From: Verrucomicrobiales bacterium
Lineage (GTDB): Bacteria > Verrucomicrobiota > Verrucomicrobiia > Limisphaerales > J093
DNA: 12,461 bases
Assembly (NCBI GenBank): GCA_024233305.1
Contig: JACKPV010000005.1
Coordinates: 1 to 12,461, forward strand
Direction: 5' to 3'
The notes under the pieces were generated by a model. It was not told the DNA's origin. It was given only the letters and a program-made list of their open reading frames with translations, and did not search any database. Made by a program: the position numbers and the translations under genes. The number at the start of each line of letters is the position of its first letter. The first letter of the stretch is position 1. Of this stretch, positions 1 to 5,702 are shown in pieces.

Positions 1-62
1 TCGGCAATTTGAGATTCTGAGATTTGAGATCTCGGATCTGCGATCCAAGCCGGCAGCCGCCC
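1..62. repeat. degenerate short tandem repeat in gene-free edge
   Basis: Before the stop codon of the discoidin gene the sequence holds three near-identical heptamers, TGAGATT (10-16), TGAGATT (18-24) and TGAGATC (25-31), followed by related GGATC/CGATC words up to about 46. On the minus strand this lies just downstream of the discoidin gene. It has no hairpin plus T-run that would make it a clear terminator. It looks like simple-sequence or decayed repeat DNA, and its full extent is cut by the window edge. Confidence 0.45.
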
Positions 63-728
63 CTACTCCGCACGCCCCCATGCCTCCACCTCCATGTAGG
101 GATTGTACGCGGTGAACGTGCTGGATCGGCTGTAAAGGCGGACGTAGCGCGCCTTCGCACCCCGCGCATCGATGAGCCTACCCTCGTTCGTCTCCAGGTA
201 CATCGGGTCCTCGCCTGCGCCCAGGCCGGACGAGTTGTCGCGGTCGTTGTTGAACAGGGTGGTCACGCCCTCCTTGAACTCGGGATCGTTGGCCGCTTGC
301 ACCACAACGTCGTAGCAGATGACCGGCTCATGGTGCGCGTGCCAGATCGTCACCGCCGCCAACCGCGCCGGCGCGCCGAGATCGATCTGCACCCATTGCG
401 TTCCCCGATGCAGTTCCGCCAAGCTCTCGCGGCACGCCTCCTTGCCGCCATCCGTGATCTGCTTGAGCTGACCGGAGACCGGGTTGGGATCGCTGCTGGT
501 GACCGGTTTGCCACGAGCCAGGTTGGTGATGCCTACCTGTGCGAGGAATGGCGGCCGCAGCGTCTTGGGGTATGGCTCGACGTTGGGACGGGGAGCGGGG
601 TCGAAGATCCAGCTGGCAAAGACCGGCGGCGGGAGTTCCAGAGGCAGAGGTGCCAGGACTTCGGCAGCTGAGGCGGCCCAGATGAACATGGTGGCGGCAA
701 CAAGGGGCAATGCAACAGTCCGCTTCAT
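63..728 (-). CDS. secreted F5/8 type C (discoidin-like) domain protein
   Basis: A 221-residue protein with a clear Sec signal peptide (residues 1 to about 21, KR then a hydrophobic run ending AASA-AEV). A proline-rich linker (about 25-62) is followed by one discoidin/F5-8C-type jelly-roll domain (about 68-219). Typical features are NLARGKPVTSSD (69-80), ITDG (91-94), the core strand WVQIDLG (112-118), VTIWHAH (126-132), the acidic Asn-rich loop LFNNDRDNSSG (158-168) and the closing strands ARYVRLYS (193-200) and YMEVEAWG (211-218). The domain family generally binds carbohydrate or other surface ligands; no catalytic residues are expected, and the ligand here is unknown. I recall similar small stand-alone secreted proteins from planctomycetes and verrucomicrobia. 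The ATG at 728 is chosen because the signal peptide begins there. The gene appears monocistronic, as the next gene upstream lies 481 bases away. Confidence 0.88.
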   Translation of the reverse strand: MKRTVALPLVAATMFIWAASAAEVLAPLPLELPPPVFASWIFDPAPRPNVEPYPKTLRPPFLAQVGITNLARGKPVTSSDPNPVSGQLKQITDGGKEACRESLAELHRGTQWVQIDLGAPARLAAVTIWHAHHEPVICYDVVVQAANDPEFKEGVTTLFNNDRDNSSGLGAGEDPMYLETNEGRLIDARGAKARYVRLYSRSSTFTAYNPYMEVEAWGRAE

Positions 729-736
729 GGCACTTG

Positions 737-751
737 GGGAACGTGATTCCC
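737..751. promoter_or_regulatory. inverted repeat GGGAA-N5-TTCCC just upstream of the discoidin gene
   Basis: A perfect 5-base inverted repeat (737-741 and 747-751, spacer CGTGA) lies 8 bases upstream of the ATG at 728 on the minus strand. Its position would suit an operator or a leader hairpin for the discoidin gene. It is short, so chance occurrence is a real possibility. Confidence 0.25.
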
Positions 752-876
752 GAGTTGGACCGCGACCCGGTGCAGTCCATTCACCGTGTGAAGCCCCTCC
801 GGCCTGGCCCCGCGGTGAGAGCGCCGGCCACTCGAAGCGCCGGCCCTGCCCTCGTGTTCCACGGGGCGGCTCAGTT

Positions 877-996
877 TAGAGCGTTTCAATAAGTTCCGTA
901 GCCGTGGACGTTAGTCCACGCACTTGGATTCCCTCGCGGATTGGTATGCACCCCGACCGAGGTCGGGGCGGCTACAGCTTTTCTGGAAATGCTCTA
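877..996. repeat. nested 120-base palindromic element (REP/MITE-like)
   Basis: The outer arms 877-904 (TAGAGC...GTAGCCG) and 969-996 are imperfect inverted repeats, matching at 21 of 28 positions, with the ends TAGAGC and GTAGCCG exact. Inside them sit two perfect hairpins. One has stem CGTGGAC (903-909) with GTCCACG (914-920) and loop GTTA. The other has stem CCCCGACC (951-958) with GGTCGGGG (961-968) and a 2-base spacer. The whole could fold as a three-way, cloverleaf-like structure on either strand. No transposase is nearby, so if mobile it would be non-autonomous. I recall similar hairpin words between genes in verrucomicrobial genomes, but cannot confirm this here. Confidence 0.7.
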
Positions 997-1080
997 GCAA
1001 CGTCGTCGCCAATCGGAAGCCGTTGAAGCGGGGACTGGAAGAAGTTCGACCCGCGGAAGCGCGGGAATGAGGTGGTCTTT

Positions 1081-1174
1081 GACAGGATCCACAGGATTGA
1101 CAGGATTGTCATAGGGACAGAAAAGCCGGCCGAGGCGGGCCTCCGAACATCCTGTCCATCCTGTGAATCCTGTC
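1081..1174. repeat. mirrored 9-base triplet repeat (ACAGGAT type)
   Basis: The left arm is three tandem 9-mers: GACAGGATC (1081-1089), CACAGGATT (1090-1098) and GACAGGATT (1099-1107). The right arm (1148-1174) is the reverse complement of GACAGGATT, CACAGGATG, GACAGGATG. The arms agree at 24 of 27 positions, and the three differences fall exactly on the ninth base of each unit. The 40-base spacer contains its own hairpin, GAGGC-GG-GCCTC (1132-1143). The element ends 35 bases past the stop codon of the uncharacterised gene at 1210. On the minus strand it could form a long stem after that gene, but no T-run follows. Confidence 0.8.
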
Positions 1175-1209
1175 CTGCATTGGTGGGCACAGGGCGCGCC
1201 GTCACCTGC

Positions 1210-1950
1210 TCAATGCCTGCTTTTCCAGTCGTCCAGTCGATCCAAGGCTTCGAACTCGCTGATCGAGCGCGTCTCGACCAGCGCGTTGAGCGCACTGAAG
1301 GCCGTCGACCGGGTATCCGTCCGACTGGCCAGGCCCAGAAGGTCCTTCGTCGTCGCGTCGTCGGGCGCCTGGTCCCGCGCGGCCAGGTAGTGATGAAGGA
1401 ACTCCGCCGCCTGCCTCGCTTCGACGGACCGGGGCTTCCGCAATGCTTGGCGGGCCAGGTTCACGACCTCGGGCAGGTCGATGCACTGACCCACCTCGGC
1501 AAGGATATCGAAAGCCATGGCGCGCCTCCGTCCGCCAAAGGCGTCCCGAGGCCGCGTGAACGCGAAGCAGGTCATTGCGAAATCGTGCAGTTCTCGGAGC
1601 ACTTGCAAGGTCGGTTGCATTTCCGGCGGCGCCTCGGCGATGGCACTGAGTCCAGGCAGACGCGGGAACTGGGCGTCCTCCAGCCGGCAGCGACCCCGCC
1701 AGGCGAGGCTCTCCAGACTCCTCATGAGCCGTTCCTCCGCCACCCGGCTGCCCGGACCGGTCGAGGCGCGGATCTCGCAAGCGACCTCCACGACCGCTCG
1801 CGCCGTTGCAACGTTATCAAGTGTTTGATAGAGCAGGACCGCAAGATCCCCCACGGCGTGTGCCAGGGCGTAGTCTCTCGGAGGTCTCGTGACATCCGCG
1901 AGGAGCGTGCCGATCTCGTCCAGCACCGTTTGCAGTTTGCGTCGTTTCAT
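1210..1950 (-). CDS. uncharacterised helical protein, partner of the metallopeptidase
   Basis: A 246-residue protein with no signal peptide, no membrane segment and no motif I recognise. The composition (many Ala, Leu, Arg and Glu; few Gly and Pro) and the spacing of hydrophobic residues suggest an all-alpha fold, possibly HEAT/TPR-like, with apparent helical hairpins around residues 25-65, 110-125 and 140-190. Two clusters that look least random are TCFAFTRPRDAFGGRRRAMA (126-145) and ARQAAEFLHHYLAARD. The ATG at 1950 lies only 6 bases after the metallopeptidase stop codon, so the two genes should be cotranscribed and the products may act together. No Shine-Dalgarno precedes it, as for most genes here. 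It is likely cytoplasmic. A scaffold or inhibitor/adaptor for the peptidase is conceivable, but this is a guess. Confidence 0.72.
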   Translation of the reverse strand: MKRRKLQTVLDEIGTLLADVTRPPRDYALAHAVGDLAVLLYQTLDNVATARAVVEVACEIRASTGPGSRVAEERLMRSLESLAWRGRCRLEDAQFPRLPGLSAIAEAPPEMQPTLQVLRELHDFAMTCFAFTRPRDAFGGRRRAMAFDILAEVGQCIDLPEVVNLARQALRKPRSVEARQAAEFLHHYLAARDQAPDDATTKDLLGLASRTDTRSTAFSALNALVETRSISEFEALDRLDDWKSRH

Positions 1951-1956
1951 ATCAAA

Positions 1957-2703
1957 TCACCGCAGCCGCGCGCGATGCTGGCGAATCCATCGTTCCGCTT
2001 CCCGGTAACCGGGGCAGACCACCGCCACTTCCCGCCAGAACTTCGCCGAGTGGTTCGGCTGCCGGAGATGCATCAGTTCATGGAGGATGACGTAATCGCG
2101 GGCGGCCTCCGGCATGAGCACGAGCCGCCAGTTCAGGGAGATGGTCCCTCGACGCGAGCAGGACCCCCAGCGACTGCGCTGGTTGCGCACGGTGACCCGT
2201 TTCACCTCGAGCCCGTGATCGGCGGCGAAGGCCAGGGTCAGAGGTGGCAGTTCCCGCCACGCCAGCAACCAGAGATGCCGGAGCAGCAACGGACGCACCG
2301 GCGCTTGCGCTTCCTTGAGGTCAACGCGTTGGTCGGCAAAGACCAGGCAGGGCCGGCCGGCCGGGTCCGTTTCCAACTCCAGCCGACGTTCCTCGCCACG
2401 GAAGAGGATTGTGCCCCCAACCTGCCAGGAATCCTCCCGGTCGGCCGCGCCGTCCAGGCGACGAATCTGCCGTTCCAGCCAGCAAAGCTGCCGCAGCAGG
2501 AACGCCTGGGCCTCCCTCAGACTGCCCCCCCGCGGGACAGTCACCCGCGCGGCGCCGTCCGCCCGGAGCCGCAGGATGTAGCGGCGCGCGCGCAGGTTGC
2601 GCACGAACAGCACAGGCACCTCCCGATCGCCACAGGACACGACGAGCCCGGCGTCGCCGGCGCGCAGACCTTCCGCCGGGTGGCTGGTTATCGTTGCGTT
2701 CAT
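1957..2703 (-). CDS. YgjP/DUF45-type zinc metallopeptidase (SprT/WLM-like)
   Basis: A 248-residue cytoplasmic protein of the YgjP-like (DUF45) zinc metallopeptidase family. The active site is HELMH at 208-212: His208 and His212 bind zinc and Glu209 is the general base. The third ligand is His218 in NHSAKFW. The family hallmark RNQRSRWGSCS (173-183) followed by GTISLNWRL lies just before it, as in Escherichia coli YgjP. The N-terminal half (RRYILRLRADGAARVTVP, then a long helix, then an FRGEERRLELE strand pair) also matches the family layout, and the length is about the usual 230-250. Family substrates are poorly known; relatives are linked to DNA-protein crosslink or SUMO/ubiquitin-type processing. 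I chose ATG 2703 over an in-frame TTG at 2733, which would add ten residues without family similarity. It is followed 6 bases later by an uncharacterised gene. Confidence 0.9.
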   Translation of the reverse strand: MNATITSHPAEGLRAGDAGLVVSCGDREVPVLFVRNLRARRYILRLRADGAARVTVPRGGSLREAQAFLLRQLCWLERQIRRLDGAADREDSWQVGGTILFRGEERRLELETDPAGRPCLVFADQRVDLKEAQAPVRPLLLRHLWLLAWRELPPLTLAFAADHGLEVKRVTVRNQRSRWGSCSRRGTISLNWRLVLMPEAARDYVILHELMHLRQPNHSAKFWREVAVVCPGYREAERWIRQHRARLR

Positions 2704-2840
2704 CAGGAGCCCTGCTCGTGATTCTGGCTGCAATGGGACCAGGAACCCGTTCGGCCGCCCTGGGGGCAGTCCTCACTATTGGCGGAGGGGGCGCGGCCCA
2801 AGGCTGCAGAACTGACCCCGTCGCTCGGTTCACCGATGGA

Positions 2841-2868
2841 AAGGCCGCGGACATTGCTGCCCGCGGCC
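2841..2868 (-). terminator. possible weak terminator after the EF-G paralogue
   Basis: A perfect 8-base stem GGCCGCGG (2843-2850) with CCGCGGCC (2861-2868) and a 10-base loop lies 26 bases past the EF-G stop codon. Reading along the minus strand the stem is followed by only three T residues. It is a plausible but weak intrinsic terminator separating the EF-G gene from the peptidase pair 140 bases further on. Confidence 0.45.
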
Positions 2869-2894
2869 GTGAGATCACCGGTCGGAGGACAGGG

Positions 2895-4979
2895 CTATTC
2901 CTCTTCCTCGTCCCGCTTCTTGCTCTCGGCGATGACCTTCGCCTCCATTTCCTTCGGCATCTCCTCGTAGTGATCGAACTCCTCCATGTGGACGGCCCGA
3001 CCGCCGGTGAGGGAGCGCAGCGCGGTGGAGTACTGGTAGAGTTCCATCGCCGGGATCTGCGCGCGGATGAGCTGGAACCCGCCCTCGGCGTCCATGCCCA
3101 GGATCTTGCCGCGCCGACCCGAAAGATCGCCGATCACCGCCCCCATCGCCTCGTCCGGCACCTTGATGGTGACAAGGTGGATGGGCTCGAGCATGCAGGG
3201 CCTTGCCTTGAGGAACGCCTCCTTGAAGGCCTCCTTGCCGGCGATCTGGAAGGCGACGTCCTTCGAGTCCACCGGGTGCATCTTGCCGTCGTAAAAGTCG
3301 ATCTTCACGTCCACGACGGTGTAGCCCGCAAGGATGCCCTCGGTGCAGGCCGCTTTCACGCCCTTGTCCACGGACGGCACGAACGCACGATCCACGTTCT
3401 GGCCGACGAGGGATTGGGTGAACTCGACGCCGGTGCCGCGCGGGGAGGGCTCGATCTTCATCCAAACCTCGGCGAACTGGCCGGCGCCACCGCTCTGCTT
3501 CTTGTGGCGGTACTTCGAATCGGCCTTCGCCTTGATCGTCTCGCGGAAGCGGATCTTCGGCGCGATCAGATCGAAGTCGACCCGGTAACGTCCCCTGAGT
3601 CGCTCGGCGGCCACCTGCAGGTGAAGCTCGCCCTGACCGGAAATAACGGTCTGGTGCAGTTCTCCGTCCACGAGGTAATGGAACGTGGGATCCTCCTCGT
3701 GGAGGGCGGCGAGGCCCTGGGCCACCTTGTCCTCCTCGCCCTTGCTCTTCAGCCGGAGCGCGGCGTGGATGTTCGGCCTGGGAAAGTCCACCTTCGGCAG
3801 ACGCACATTGATCGAGGGATCGCACAGCGTGTTGCCGGTGTGCGTGTCCTTGAGCTTGACCACGGCCCCGATGTCGCCGGCCACGAGGGAGCCGGCTTGT
3901 TCGCGGTGCTTGCCGTTCAGGACCATGATCTGGCCCAGGCGCTCGCTCGTGCGCCGGTCGCTGTTGTACATCTCCATGCCGGTGGTGGCCTTGCCGGAGT
4001 AGACCCGGAAGAACGACATTTCGCCGACGTGTTCTTCGGCGAGGGTTTTGAACACGTAGAGCACGGTCTTCGGATCGTCCACCGTGACCTTGACCTCGTT
4101 GTCGTTGTTGTCGAGGGCGGTCACCGATTTCCGGTCCAGCGGGGAGGACCCGTACTTCGCCACGAAGTCCATCAGTCGTGTCACACCGATGTTGGTCTCG
4201 GCCGCGACAGCGAACACGGGAATGACCTGCCCGCTCTGGAAGGCGGCATGGACACCGCTGCGCATCTCCTCCTCGGAAAGGCCGCCCTGCTCGAAGAACT
4301 TCTCGAGCAGTGACTCGTCCGATTCGGCGATCAGCTCGACGAGCTGCTGGTGATACTGCTGGGCTTGTGCCTTGAGGTCGCCCTCCGCGGGGGCCTCCGT
4401 GAACCGGCCGCTGGCGTTGGCCTCGAAGGTCATGACCTCGTTGCGCATGATGTCGAGGATTTGGTTGAACCCGGGCCCGGCGTTCACCGGCAGGCTCAGC
4501 GGCAGCACCTTGTTGCCGTACAGTTCCTGGAGCTTGGCCAGAATGCCGTCGTAGTTGGTGTGCTCCTTGTCGAGCATGTTGATGGTGATGATCTTCGGCA
4601 GGTTGAAACCCGTGGCATACTGCCACACCTGGTCCGTTCCCACCCCGGGGCCATCCACCCCATGAACCGTGAGCACCGCAAAATCACAAACGCGGAGGGC
4701 GGCAAGGGCTTCGCTGATGAAGTCCATGTAGCCGGGGGTATCGATGATGTTGAGCTTCTTCCCCTGCCACTCCGTGTGGAGCGGCGTGGCATGGATCGAA
4801 ATCTGCCGCGTGTGCTCGGTGGAATGGTAGTCTGACGTGGTGGAGCCATTGGCCACGCTGCCGAGGCGCCCAATGACGCCGCTGCTGGCCAGCATGGCTT
4901 CCGCCAGCATGGTTTTGCCGCTGGTGGCATGTCCCACCAGGCCGAAGGTCCGAATGTCGCCGGATGCGTACTGTTTCAT
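2895..4979 (-). CDS. elongation factor G-like protein (EF-G-2/FusA2 type)
   Basis: A 694-residue translational GTPase with the full EF-G layout: G domain 1 to about 275, domain II about 285-395, domain III about 400-476 (ISGQGELHLQ 447-456), domain IV about 477-598 (HKKQSGGAGQFAEV 492-505) and domain V about 600-680, ending in an acidic tail DEEEE. The P-loop is GHATSGKT (16-23). In G3 the usual DTPGH is DTPGY (Tyr84), so the residue equal to the catalytic histidine of EF-Tu and EF-G is tyrosine. Thermus EF-G-2 and mycobacterial FusA2-type proteins also carry tyrosine here. In G4 the expected NKxD is NMLD (134-137), without the lysine. It is therefore probably not the housekeeping EF-G but a ribosome-associated paralogue that may have slow or altered GTPase activity. 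No tufA or rps genes accompany it. The ATG at 4979 fits the family start. Confidence 0.93.
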   Translation of the reverse strand: MKQYASGDIRTFGLVGHATSGKTMLAEAMLASSGVIGRLGSVANGSTTSDYHSTEHTRQISIHATPLHTEWQGKKLNIIDTPGYMDFISEALAALRVCDFAVLTVHGVDGPGVGTDQVWQYATGFNLPKIITINMLDKEHTNYDGILAKLQELYGNKVLPLSLPVNAGPGFNQILDIMRNEVMTFEANASGRFTEAPAEGDLKAQAQQYHQQLVELIAESDESLLEKFFEQGGLSEEEMRSGVHAAFQSGQVIPVFAVAAETNIGVTRLMDFVAKYGSSPLDRKSVTALDNNDNEVKVTVDDPKTVLYVFKTLAEEHVGEMSFFRVYSGKATTGMEMYNSDRRTSERLGQIMVLNGKHREQAGSLVAGDIGAVVKLKDTHTGNTLCDPSINVRLPKVDFPRPNIHAALRLKSKGEEDKVAQGLAALHEEDPTFHYLVDGELHQTVISGQGELHLQVAAERLRGRYRVDFDLIAPKIRFRETIKAKADSKYRHKKQSGGAGQFAEVWMKIEPSPRGTGVEFTQSLVGQNVDRAFVPSVDKGVKAACTEGILAGYTVVDVKIDFYDGKMHPVDSKDVAFQIAGKEAFKEAFLKARPCMLEPIHLVTIKVPDEAMGAVIGDLSGRRGKILGMDAEGGFQLIRAQIPAMELYQYSTALRSLTGGRAVHMEEFDHYEEMPKEMEAKVIAESKKRDEEEE

Positions 4980-4996
4980 GTCAAATGCGATCTAAT

Positions 4997-5025
4997 CGCT
5001 CAATGGAGCGAGGTTGAGCGAGGTT
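4997..5025. promoter_or_regulatory. hairpin plus tandem decamer in the EF-G leader
   Basis: A perfect tandem duplication of GAGCGAGGTT occupies 5006-5015 and 5016-5025. Its first copy also forms a hairpin with CGCTC at 4997-5001 (loop AATG, partner GAGCG 5006-5010). The group lies 17 bases or more upstream of the EF-G start codon, in the 284-base gap shared with the divergent DUF1737 gene. It could be a repressor site or leader structure. The rest of that gap (5026-5263) shows only GC-rich sequence, a 5-base inverted repeat at 5150-5167 and no confident promoter. Confidence 0.35.
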
Positions 5026-5263
5026 TGTAAGAGAAACACCCCCTGACGGGCAACAAAACTCCGCCCCTTCCCTCCGGCGGGGGCATGCTCGCGGGCACGC
5101 CGGCCGGCTCCGGCAGCCGTATTGGGCGAACGTCCGGGCCCCGTTCCCAGGCGCCGTCATCAGCGCCGTGAGGGGTCCTGGGGTCGACCCGTCATCCCCC
5201 CCGCTCCCCGGTCCTGCACGGGTCCCGCTTTCCCTCGGCGGGCTCCTGTGGCATGCTCCCGGC

Positions 5264-5467
5264 ATGAGTACGATGGTTGTCATCGACTACTGCATTGTCT
5301 CGGACGACCTCCCCAAGGTCGTGGCGGAAAACGTCGCGGCGAAGATTGCCGAAGGCTGGCAACCGTGGGGCAACCTGGCCACCAGCATGTGCACCGGCGA
5401 GGACGGTACCGCGTCCACAATGGTCTGCCAGCCCATGGTGAAATACACCCTCTCGGACTGGGAATAG
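5264..5467 (+). CDS. DUF1737-like small protein
   Basis: A 67-residue soluble protein. The pattern YCIVSDDLPKVVAENVAAKIAEGW followed by QPWGNLAT and, near the end, CQPMVKY matches DUF1737 proteins. These have a short strand, an Asn-containing helix, an E-G-W-Q-P-x-G turn and a closing QAMVK-type strand. The function of the family is unknown. The ATG at 5264 begins the conserved part; a longer in-frame reading from 5168 adds 32 residues of low-complexity Pro/Gly sequence and is rejected. No good Shine-Dalgarno precedes it. It stands alone on the plus strand, divergent from the EF-G gene and convergent with the ABC exporter operon. Confidence 0.8.
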   Translation: MSTMVVIDYCIVSDDLPKVVAENVAAKIAEGWQPWGNLATSMCTGEDGTASTMVCQPMVKYTLSDWE

Positions 5468-5702
5468 CACCACCGCGCCAGCCGTTGCAGGCCGAACCCC
5501 GGCCGGGTCGGGAGTGGATGTTCCTGCCTGACCGGCACTTGGGCTGTCGTTTCGGACGCGGCATCGTTCCGCGGTTGGTGCAGGGTTGACAGTCTCCAGT
5601 GGCAGGCTTTCCCACCCGGCCTGCCATCGTGTCCTTCGTTTCCTTCTGTGGGTGCTGTGCTGAGTGAAGGGTCACGGCTCAGACCCATCGGGAGACGGTC
5701 AC
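5468..5702. terminator. convergent gap with hairpins, probable terminators
   Basis: This 235-base gap lies between the converging DUF1737 and permease genes. It contains a bulged stem at 5492-5511 shortly after the DUF1737 stop codon, and a perfect 8-base stem TGGCAGGC (5600-5607) with GCCTGCCA (5619-5626) followed on the plus strand by a pyrimidine-rich stretch. A 7-base stem TGAGTGA (5661-5667) with TCACTCA (5699-5705) ends on the permease stop codon. None has a good T-run. The 5600-5626 hairpin is the best candidate for a shared terminator. Confidence 0.4.

Larger units (their letters stand above)
729..1209. other. 481-base gene-free region with two palindromic elements
   Basis: No open frame here has credible protein features. 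Reading from the discoidin gene outward, it holds the small inverted repeat at 737-751, a direct repeat AGCGCCGGCC at 820-829 and 836-845 (16-base period), the 120-base nested palindrome at 877-996, and the mirrored 9-base triplet repeat at 1081-1174. The promoter of the discoidin gene and the transcript end of the upstream peptidase pair should both lie here, but no convincing -35/-10 pair or T-tailed hairpin was found. Confidence 0.6.

Noticed and set aside
1081..1174. CRISPR-like array
   Set aside because: Repeat units are 9 bases with no spacers between them and are arranged as mirrored arms, which is not CRISPR architecture.
1072..2721. Plus-strand open frame of 549 codons opposite the peptidase and its partner
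   Set aside because: Antisense shadow of two minus-strand genes; its start lies inside the inverted-repeat region and the sequence shows no motifs.
2409..4313. Plus-strand open frame of 634 codons opposite the EF-G gene and peptidase
   Set aside because: It lies antisense to two strongly supported genes, is rich in His, Arg and Gly from GC-skewed third positions, and has no recognisable domain.
5020..5060. Possible promoter TTGCCC-17-TTACAA (minus strand) for the EF-G gene
   Set aside because: The -10 box matches the consensus at only two of six positions, no better than chance in this sequence.
5280..5675. Possible small Cys- and Arg-rich minus-strand protein in the convergent gap
   Set aside because: Most of it is antisense to the DUF1737 gene, and no zinc-binding spacing or family pattern can be seen.
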